This document shows, one piece after another, positions 1-6,400 of a stretch of DNA of 7,426 nt. Source of the stretch: Pseudomonadota bacterium (GTDB lineage Bacteria; Pseudomonadota; Gammaproteobacteria; Burkholderiales; SG8-39). The DNA is taken from assembly GCA_003242425.1 (NCBI GenBank), contig QGUL01000078.1:1-7426 (forward strand). Reading direction: 5' to 3'. The notes under the pieces were generated by a model that made no database searches, was not told the origin of the DNA, and was given only the letters and a program-made list of their open reading frames with translations. A program made the position numbers and the translations under genes. Each line of letters begins with the position of its first letter. The first letter of the stretch is position 1.

Positions 1-81
1 CCTTTGCGCAAAATTTAAAAACCCTAAAGGGCAAAGAACGACACGACCGACACCGACCAGCCCACGACTACGATCTACGAA
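1..81 (+). other. AT-rich leader and unresolved 5' end of the globin gene
   Basis: The first 30 or so bases are much richer in A and T than the rest of the window, as expected of a promoter or leader region. They contain a perfect 10-base palindrome, TTTGCGCAAA, at 3-12, and CTTTGC at 2-7 is complementary to GCAAAG at 31-36. The globin frame is open from position 28, just after an in-frame TAA at 25-27. It contains no ATG, GTG or TTG before 82. AAAGGG at 26-31 resembles a ribosome binding site. I see no convincing -35/-10 pair. The window begins here, so upstream regulatory sequence is missing. Confidence 0.4.
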
Positions 82-441
82 TTGCTCGGCGAGCAGAAGC
101 TGCGCAGCCTGGTCGACCGCTTCTACCATCTCATGGACACCGTTCCGGAGTACTACGGCATCCGCAAACTGCATCCCGCGGATTTGCGCTCCTCGAACGA
201 AAAGCTGTACATGTTCCTGTCCGGCTGGCTGGGCGGTCCGCAACTGTATTTCGAGCGCTACGGCCATCCGCGGCTGCGCGCGCGGCATCTGCCCTATCCG
301 ATCGGCATCGCCGAGCGCGACCAGTGGATGGCCTGCATGGTGCAGGCGATGGAGGAGGAGGGCATCGATGAAGGCTTGCGCGAAGTGCTGCGCTACGCGT
401 TCGCCCAGACGGCGGACTGGATGCGCAACCGCGAGGGATGA
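82..441 (+). CDS. Group II truncated hemoglobin (2/2 globin, trHbO type)
   Basis: This is a small cytoplasmic heme protein of the truncated globin family, group II. Known members bind O2 and NO and are linked to oxygen handling, NO or peroxide detoxification; the role here is not shown. From the TTG at 82 the product is 119 residues. Seen motifs are RFYHLMD with B10 Tyr15, LHPADL, the FLSGWLGGP segment at about 45-53, GHPRLRARH with proximal F8 His69, and ERDQW with G8 Trp82, the group II signature. By recalled alignment to mycobacterial trHbO, His31 falls at CD1. The TTG start is doubtful. The preceding in-frame codons read TTTIYE, and with LLGE they match the normal family N-terminus (Y-x-x-L/V-G), so translation probably begins upstream. 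The only candidates there are non-canonical, for example ACG at 43, which lies 11 bases after AAAGGG. The TAXI gene follows after 32 bases, so co-transcription is plausible. Family assignment is secure; the 5' end is not. Confidence 0.9.
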   Translation: MLGEQKLRSLVDRFYHLMDTVPEYYGIRKLHPADLRSSNEKLYMFLSGWLGGPQLYFERYGHPRLRARHLPYPIGIAERDQWMACMVQAMEEEGIDEGLREVLRYAFAQTADWMRNREG

Positions 442-463
442 GCTGAGATCGCGCGTGTGTTGC

Positions 464-468
464 GGAGG
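464..468 (+). promoter_or_regulatory. Shine-Dalgarno site for the TAXI gene
   Basis: GGAGG lies five bases upstream of the ATG at 474. It supports that start, because the frame is closed by a TGA at 444-446 and offers no other start codon in between. It also shows that the TAXI gene has its own ribosome entry site and need not depend on translation of the globin. Confidence 0.75.
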
Positions 469-473
469 CGGCC

Positions 474-1817
474 ATGGCCGCTGACCGCACCTCGGTCCGC
501 CGGCGGATGCGCGAACGGCTGCGCCATCTGTCGTTGCGCGATTCGCTGACGCTCGGATTGCCGGCGATCGCGCTCGTGGCAGGTGCCTTCTGGCTCGCGG
601 CGCAGTTCATCCGTCCCGCGCCGCCCGATTACCTGGTCCTGTCCAGCGGTGCGGAGGGCGGCGCCTACCAGATGTACGCGGCGCGCTACAAACCCATCCT
701 CGAACGCGACGGCATCGAACTGCGCGAGCTGCCCTCGGCCGGCGCGCTGGAGAATCTGCAACGGCTTTACGATCCCGACAGCGGCGTGGACGTCGCCTTC
801 GTGCAGGGCGGCCTCGCCGACGGCGTCAACCGCGACGATCTGGTCTCGCTCGGCAGCTTCTATGTCGAGCCGCTGTGGGTGTTCTATCGCGGCAAGCAGA
901 CGCTCGATCGGCTCACCCAGCTCAAGGGCAAGCGCATCGCCATCGGTCCGGAAGGCAGCGGCACGCGCGTGCTGGCGCTGGAGCTCCTGCGGGCGAACGG
1001 CATCGACGAACGCAACGCCAGGCTGCTGCCCCTGAGCGGCATGGAAGCGGTCGCCGCGCTGCGCGAGGGCGGCGTGGACGTGGTGTTCACGGTCGGACCG
1101 GCGCAGTCCTCGACCGTGTGGGCGGCCCTCTACACCCCGGGCGTACGCATCATGGATTTCGCGCAGGCCGAAGCCTACGTGCGGCGTTTCCCCTACCTCT
1201 CCGCCGTGACGCTGCCGCGCGGCGGCGTGGATCTGGAACGCGACGTGCCGCCCCACGACGTGCGGCTGGTGGCGACCATGGCGACGCTGGTCGCGCGCGA
1301 ATCCACCCATCCGGCGCTGATCAGCCTGCTTTTGCAGGCGGCGAGCGAGGTGCACGGCCAGCCGGGGCTGTTCCAGCGGCCGGGCGAGTTCCCGAACGCG
1401 CAGCAGGTCGACTTCCCGCTTTCGCCGGAAGCGGATCGTTACTACAAATCCGGGCCGAGCTTCCTGCGGCGCTATCTGCCCTTCTGGGCGGCCGTGCTCG
1501 TCGAGCGGCTGATCGTGCTGCTCATTCCGGTGATCGCGGTGCTGTTCCCGCTCATGCGCGTGCTGCCGGTGATCTACGCCTGGCGCGTGCGCGCGCGGAT
1601 CTACAAGTGGTACGGTGAACTGAAATTCCTCGAAGCGGAGATCGAGGAGAACCCGGCCGGCGCCTCGCGCGAGGACTGGCTGGCGCGGCTCGACGATCTG
1701 GAGGAGCGGGTGCACAACATTCCCACGCCGCTCATGTACACCAACCAGCTCTACATCCTGCGCGAGCACATCGGCCTGGTGCGCAACCGCGTGCTGCGCA
1801 TCGGCGCGCCGTCCTGA
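474..1817 (+). CDS. TAXI-family TRAP transporter solute-binding protein, membrane-anchored at both ends
   Basis: This 447-residue protein belongs to the TAXI group of TRAP-associated periplasmic solute-binding proteins. After a basic N-terminus, a hydrophobic segment at about 25-46 acts as an uncleaved anchor or signal. The binding domain follows: LSSGAEGGAYQMYA (56-69), the LPSAGALENL ligand-loop region (86-95), VAFVQGG (107-113), LKGKRIAIGPEGSGTR (150-165) and GGVDVVFTVG (199-208). Near the C-terminus a second hydrophobic segment at about 340-366 is followed by a charged, probably helical tail (369-447) with positively charged residues directly after the membrane. By the positive-inside rule, both ends should be cytoplasmic and the binding domain periplasmic. 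Typical TAXI proteins are near 320 residues and lack the second anchor and tail. No DctQ/DctM-type membrane subunit is in the window. It may feed a transporter encoded elsewhere or act as a ligand sensor; the substrate is unknown. Globin lies 32 bases upstream. Confidence 0.88.
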   Translation: MAADRTSVRRRMRERLRHLSLRDSLTLGLPAIALVAGAFWLAAQFIRPAPPDYLVLSSGAEGGAYQMYAARYKPILERDGIELRELPSAGALENLQRLYDPDSGVDVAFVQGGLADGVNRDDLVSLGSFYVEPLWVFYRGKQTLDRLTQLKGKRIAIGPEGSGTRVLALELLRANGIDERNARLLPLSGMEAVAALREGGVDVVFTVGPAQSSTVWAALYTPGVRIMDFAQAEAYVRRFPYLSAVTLPRGGVDLERDVPPHDVRLVATMATLVARESTHPALISLLLQAASEVHGQPGLFQRPGEFPNAQQVDFPLSPEADRYYKSGPSFLRRYLPFWAAVLVERLIVLLIPVIAVLFPLMRVLPVIYAWRVRARIYKWYGELKFLEAEIEENPAGASREDWLARLDDLEERVHNIPTPLMYTNQLYILREHIGLVRNRVLRIGAPS

Positions 1818-1820
1818 ACC

Positions 1821-1837
1821 GGCTCACCGGCTGAGCC
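1821..1837 (+). repeat. Short inverted repeat between the TAXI gene and rmuC
   Basis: GGCTCA (1821-1826) and TGAGCC (1832-1837) form a perfect six-base-pair stem with a five-base CCGGC loop, four bases after the TAXI stop codon. No run of T follows, so this is not a convincing intrinsic terminator. It could stabilise a 3' end or be chance in GC-rich DNA. Confidence 0.4.
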
Positions 1838-1848
1838 AGGGGCGCGGC

Positions 1849-1854
1849 TATACT
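1849..1854 (+). promoter_or_regulatory. rmuC: Possible -10 element upstream of rmuC
   Basis: TATACT matches the sigma-70 -10 consensus at five of six positions and stands out in GC-rich surroundings. It would place a transcription start near 1861, giving a leader of about 20 bases before the GTG. I find no good -35 hexamer at 16-18 bases' distance and no extended -10 TG. This is therefore a weak candidate, and rmuC may be read from the upstream transcript instead. Confidence 0.3.
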
Positions 1855-1867
1855 GCCGCCAGCCTGT

Positions 1868-1872
1868 AGGAG
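1868..1872 (+). promoter_or_regulatory. rmuC: Shine-Dalgarno site deciding the GTG start of rmuC
   Basis: AGGAG lies seven bases upstream of the GTG at 1880, a standard spacing. The nearby ATG at 1873-1875 is in another frame, so the GTG is the start supported by both spacing and frame. Confidence 0.75.
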
Positions 1873-1879
1873 ATGCACC

Positions 1880-3367
1880 GTGAACGAACTGCTGCTGTAT
1901 GGAATCGCGGCCCTGCTGATCGTCGCCGTCTTTTTCGCCTGGCGCGCAGGCGCGCGGGCGGGCGCGCTGGCGGCGCGGCTGGAACAGCTCGGCCGCGACA
2001 ACGAACGGCTTGAACGCGAGCTGCGCGAGGGTCTGAGCCAGGCGCGGCGCGAGGCAGCCGAGGCCGCGCGGGCGCAGCGCGAGGAACAGACCAACGCTTT
2101 CGCCCATATCGGCCAGACGCTCGCCAATCAGCTGGGCAATGCCGCGACCCAGCAGAGCAAGCAGTTGGAAACCTTCGCGCAGCAGTTGAATCTGCTCACG
2201 CAGACCAGCGACGCGCGTTTCGAGGCCTTCCGCAAGGCCGTGGACCAGAAGCTGCAGGACATGGCGCAGCAGCAGCATCTTGCGCGCGAGGAATTCGCCG
2301 CGACGCTGCAGCGTTTTGGCGAATCCCTGACCCGGAGCCTCAATGCGCTCACCGAGGCCAACGAACGGCGCGCCAAGGAATTGCGCGAGGCGGTGGAGAA
2401 GCGTCTCGCCGATCTGCAGCAGGGCAACGAGAAGAAGCTCGAGGAAATGCGCCAGACGGTGGACGAGAAGCTGCACAAGACGCTGGAGCAGCGCCTGTCC
2501 GATTCCTTCCGTCAGGTGAGCGAGCGTCTGGAGCAGGTGCACAAGGGTCTGGGCGAGATGCAGTCGCTCGCCGCGGGCGTGGGCGATCTCAAGCGCGTGC
2601 TGACCAACGTCAAGACGCGCGGCACCTGGGGAGAAATCCAGCTCGGCACCTTGCTCGACCAGCTCATGACGCCGGATCAGTACGAGAAGAACGTCGCCAC
2701 CAAGGCCGGCTCGCGCGAGCGCGTGGAATTCGCCATCAAGTTCCCCGGGCGCGAGGGGCTGCCGCTATGGCTGCCCATCGACTGCAAGTTTCCGCTCGAG
2801 GACTACCACCGTCTGCAGGAGGCGCAGGAAGCGGCCAACGCGGAGCTGGTCGAGGCGGCCGCCAAGGCGCTGGAGGAGCGTGTGCGCCAAGAGGCGCGCA
2901 GCATTGCCGAGAAGTACATCGATCCGCCGAACACCACCGATTTCGCGCTGCTCTACCTGCCCATCGAGGGGCTGTACGCCGAAGTGCTGCGCCGGCCGGG
3001 GCTGTTCGAACGCCTGCAGCGCGAATACCGCGTCACGATCTGCGGGCCGACGACGCTCACCGCGATCCTCAACAGCCTGCAAATGGGCTTCCGCACGCTG
3101 GCGATCGAGAAGCGTTCCAGCGAGGTGTGGGAAATCCTCGGCGCGGTCAAGACCGAGTTCGGCAAGTTCGGCGACGTGCTCGCCAAGACACGCAAGAAGC
3201 TGGAGGAGGCGACCAACACCATCGGCAACGCCGAAACCCGTACGCGCGTGATCGAGCGCAAGCTGCGCAAGGTCGAGGCCCTGCCGCAGGACGATGCCGC
3301 GCTGCTGCTGGAGCACGCGGTCGGGCTGGACGCCGCCGAGGACGTCGAGACCCTGCCCGAGCGCTGA
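1880..3367 (+). CDS. rmuC: DNA recombination protein RmuC
   Basis: The 495-residue product has the normal RmuC layout and length. A single N-terminal membrane segment (about 5-20) is followed by a long, charged, Gln/Glu/Arg-rich coiled coil (about 32-70 and 100-235), then the RmuC catalytic-like domain (about 235-460). Family motifs are GTWGEIQLG (248-256), PIDCKFPLEDY (299-309), YIDPPNTTDFALLYLP (346-361), EGLYAE (363-368), GPTTLTAILN (389-398) and QMGFRTLAIEK (401-411). RmuC domains have been predicted to share the PD-(D/E)XK nuclease fold; the Asp301-x-Lys303 pair and Glu252 are plausible active-site residues here, by inference. In E. coli, rmuC loss raises recombination at inverted repeats, and the protein is thought to limit rearrangements; it has also been tied to phage defence in some bacteria. 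GTG start at 1880 with AGGAG upstream. The gene ends in a strong terminator, so it closes its transcription unit. Nothing in it is truncated or shifted. Confidence 0.96.
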   Translation: MNELLLYGIAALLIVAVFFAWRAGARAGALAARLEQLGRDNERLERELREGLSQARREAAEAARAQREEQTNAFAHIGQTLANQLGNAATQQSKQLETFAQQLNLLTQTSDARFEAFRKAVDQKLQDMAQQQHLAREEFAATLQRFGESLTRSLNALTEANERRAKELREAVEKRLADLQQGNEKKLEEMRQTVDEKLHKTLEQRLSDSFRQVSERLEQVHKGLGEMQSLAAGVGDLKRVLTNVKTRGTWGEIQLGTLLDQLMTPDQYEKNVATKAGSRERVEFAIKFPGREGLPLWLPIDCKFPLEDYHRLQEAQEAANAELVEAAAKALEERVRQEARSIAEKYIDPPNTTDFALLYLPIEGLYAEVLRRPGLFERLQREYRVTICGPTTLTAILNSLQMGFRTLAIEKRSSEVWEILGAVKTEFGKFGDVLAKTRKKLEEATNTIGNAETRTRVIERKLRKVEALPQDDAALLLEHAVGLDAAEDVETLPER

Positions 3368-3386
3368 GCCGTCTTCGGGACGCATC

Positions 3387-3423
3387 CTCCGCCCGCATTT
3401 AACGGCCGGGCGGAGAACTTTTT
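3387..3423 (+). terminator. Rho-independent terminator of rmuC
   Basis: CTCCGCCCG (3387-3395) and CGGGCGGAG (3407-3415) form a perfect nine-base-pair GC-rich stem around an 11-base loop. Two A, one C and then TTTTT (3419-3423) follow. The hairpin begins 19 bases after the rmuC stop codon. It should end the rmuC transcript and separate it from the kinase gene downstream. Confidence 0.85.
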
Positions 3424-3441
3424 GCTAGCCAGGCGTCGGCC

Positions 3442-3488
3442 GCCCGTATCCGATGCGGGCCGGCCCGCATGCCGCGCTGAGGCGGCAT
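3442..3488 (+). repeat. Overlapping inverted repeats in the kinase leader
   Basis: Three pairings overlap here. GCCCGTAT (3442-3449) pairs with ATGCGGGC (3453-3460) around a CCG loop, with one G-T wobble. The same ATGCGGGC also belongs to a perfect 18-base palindrome at 3453-3470 and can pair with GCCCGCAT (3463-3470). ATGCCGC (3469-3475) pairs with GCGGCAT (3482-3488) around a six-base loop and shares two bases with the palindrome. GCCCGCAT also occurs in the upstream terminator arm at 3391-3398. Because the stems share bases, some exclude others in RNA; as DNA, the palindrome could be an operator. The function is unknown. Confidence 0.6.
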
Positions 3489-6400
3489 AAGGAACGGAGA
3501 ACGATCCTGGCTCGACTCGACCTGCCCGACTCCCGCCGTCTGCGCTGGGTTCCCCTCGTCGTGCTGCTGGTGGGGCTGACCGCCACGGCGCTGGCGACCT
3601 GGCTGCTGGCGCGCAGCGAAGCGGAAGAGGACCGGGTGCGCTTCCTCAACGCGGTCCAGCAGCGCCATGACCGCATCGCCGAACGGCTGGGCGCCTACAT
3701 CGCCATGCTACGCGGCGTGGCGGGTTATCTCGCCGCCCATCGCGAACCCGAACCTTACGAGTTCCGCGCCTACGTGGAGGCGCTCGAGCTGCAGGCGAAC
3801 TATCCGGGCGTGCAGGGTGTGGGCTACAGCCGGCGGGTGGCGCCGGAAATGGTGGACGCGCTTGAAAGGCGGCAGCGCCGCCAGGGCTATGAAGGCTTCA
3901 AAGTGTGGCCGGATCGTCCGCGCGCCGAATACCACAGCATCGTCTACCTGGAACCCCTGGACCGCCGCAACCGCGCGGCCATCGGCTACGACATGTACAG
4001 CGAGCCGACGCGCGCCGCCGCCATGGCGCGAGCGCGCGATACGGGTGCGCCCGCCGTCAGCGGGCGCGTCACGCTGGTGCAGGATATCGATGCGCAGAGG
4101 CAACCCGGTTTCCTGATCTACGTGCCGGTGTACAACGGACGCGAACCGCCGCGCACCGTGGCGGAGCGCCGCGACCGGCTCGACGGCTTCGCCTACAGCC
4201 CCCTGCGGGCGGACGATCTGTTCAAGGGCATTTTCGGCACCGAAGCCGCGCCCATGGTCGCCTTCGCCATCTACGACGGGCCGCAGGCCGATCCCATGCG
4301 CCTGCTCTACCGCTCCGCCCCCTGGCCGGAGCAAGCCCCGCGTTTCGCCACCCTGGAAGCCTTCCAGGTCGGCGGCCACACCTGGACGGTCGAATACCGC
4401 GCCTTGCCCGCGTTCGAAAGCGTATCGGGCAGCGCGCTGGTGCCGGTCGCGCTGTTCGTGGGCATCGTGCTCAGCCTGCTCCTTGCCGGCCTCAGCTTCA
4501 TGCAGGCGCACGCCCATGCCGCCTACCGGACGAGCGTGCGGGCGCTGCAGGATTACCGCGAGGCGGTGCGTCACCAGCAGAAGCTCTATCGGCTCGCGAT
4601 CGAGCAGGTGCGCGATTACGCCATTTTCCTGGTTTCGCCCGAAGGGGCGATGAGTTCCTGGAACGGCGGCGTGGAGAAAGTGTTCGGCTGGGGCGAAGGG
4701 GAATTCGTCGGCCAGCCGGTCGAAATCACCTTCCCTGACGAGGACAAGCGCTGCGCCGAAGAGGAGTTGCGCATCGCGCGCGAGCAGCACGTGGCGCGCA
4801 ACGACCGCTGGCAGGTGCGTAAGGACGGCACGCGCTTCTGGGCGAGCGGCATCACCAACGCGCTGTACGACGAGCAGGGCCGTTTCGTCGGCTATCTCAA
4901 GGTGATGCGCGATCTCACCGAGTCGCGCGTGCAGCAGCAGCGCATCGAGGCGCAGGAACAGCAACTGCGTCTGATCACCGACACGCTGCCGGTACTGATC
5001 GCCTATATCGACGCCGAGCAGCGCTACCGCTTCGTCAACCGCGTTTACGGAGAGTGGCTCGGCCTGCCGGCCGAGCGCGTCCTGGGGCGCCGTATCCAGG
5101 ACGTGGTGGACGCCGAGGTGTACGCCCAACTGCGCGAATACGTCGAACGGGCGCTCGCGGGCGAAGCCGTGCAGTACACCTCGCGCCTGACGCTGGGCGG
5201 GCAGGTGCGCGATCTCGCCCACACCTATTCGCCGGATCGCGATGCGCAAGGACGGGTGGTGGGTTTTGCCGCCATGGTGGAAGACATCGGCGCGCGCAAG
5301 CGCGCCGAGGAACGCGCCACCACCATCCTCGAGAGCATCACCGACGCGTTTTTCACCGTGGACCGCGAGTGGCGCGTCAGCTACGTCAACCGCCTGGCCG
5401 AACGCATCATGAACCGTACCGCGCGGGGAATCCTGGGTCGCACGCTGTGGGAGCTGTTCCCGGCGCTGCACGGCACCTCCGTCGAGGCCGCCTACCGCGC
5501 GGCGATGGACCGGCAGACGCCGCTCAGTTTCGAATGGCAGGTTGCGCCGGACGGCTTGTGGCTGGACGTGCGCGCCTATCCTTCGGACGACGGGCTGTCG
5601 GTGTACCTGCGCGACATCACGGCGCAGAAACGTGCGGAAGCCGAGCGCGCCCGCCAGGCCAGCACGCTCGCCTTCATGCTGGAGCTGAACGAGCTCACCC
5701 GTCCGCTCGTCGATCCGGAAGAGATCGCCGCAGCGACCGCCCGCCTGCTCGGCGAGCATTTCGGCATTTCGCGTTGCGCATACGCCGAGTTCGATGCCGA
5801 CGAGGAGCATTTCACCATCACCGGCGACTATCACCGCGACGTGCCGAGCATCGTCGGCCGTTACACCTTGTCGAGTTTCGGGTCCGAAATCGCCGGTGCG
5901 TTACGCGCCGGCCGCATCCATGTGCGCGAGCGCATTGACGATGCCGAGAGCGTGAGCGCCGGAGCGGTGCATCTGGGCACCGAGATCAAGGCCTACGTGG
6001 CCGTGCCGCTGCACAAGGGCGGCCGGCTCGTGGCGGCGATGGCCGTGCACCATCGCGAACCGCGCAAGTGGAGCAAGGCTGAGATCGAACTCGTGCGCCT
6101 GGTCGCCGCGCGCTGCTGGGAGGCGCTCGAACGTGCGCGGGTGGAACGCAACCTGCGCGAAAGCGAAGAGCGTTTCCGTCAGATGGCGAACAGCATTTCG
6201 CAACTGGCCTGGATCGCGCGCCCGGACGGCCACATGGAATGGTTCAACCAGCGCTGGTACGACTACACGGGCACCACGCCGGAGCAGATGGCGCATGAGG
6301 GCTGGCACAAGCTGCTCCACCCGGAAATGCTGCAGGACGTGCTCGAGGCCTACAAAGCCGCCATCACCGAGGGCGAGCCGTTCGAGAAGACCTGTCTGCT

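Noticed and set aside
393..1769. A 458-codon minus-strand open frame under the TAXI gene
   Set aside because: Its composition is His/Arg/Gln-rich low-information sequence typical of reverse-strand shadows, and the + strand carries a well-supported protein with conserved motifs and a Shine-Dalgarno.
1821..1837. Hairpin after the TAXI gene as a transcription terminator
   Set aside because: The stem is only six base pairs and no T run follows, so I list it only as an inverted repeat.
1751..2542. A 263-codon minus-strand open frame under the start of rmuC
   Set aside because: Its leucine-rich, heptad-like pattern is the mirror of the coiled-coil coding sequence of RmuC on the + strand, not an independent gene.
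1880..3367. A defence island or mobile region, prompted by RmuC and the request for a novel system
   Set aside because: RmuC is a common housekeeping gene here with normal length and composition. No integrase, transposase, restriction enzyme, toxin or composition shift accompanies it.
3667..4116. A + strand 149-codon open frame starting at the ATG at 3667
   Set aside because: It is out of frame with the CHASE-domain coding sequence covering the same bases, and its product is low-complexity Ala/Arg/Ser/Thr sequence.
3708..5834. A 708-codon open frame on the minus strand, antisense to the kinase
   Set aside because: Its product is rich in His, Arg, Ala and Gln without any recognisable fold, and it lies fully under clear CHASE and PAS coding sequence. 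Long antisense frames are expected where the sense gene has strong G/C third positions. The same applies to the 430-codon frame at 5901-7193.
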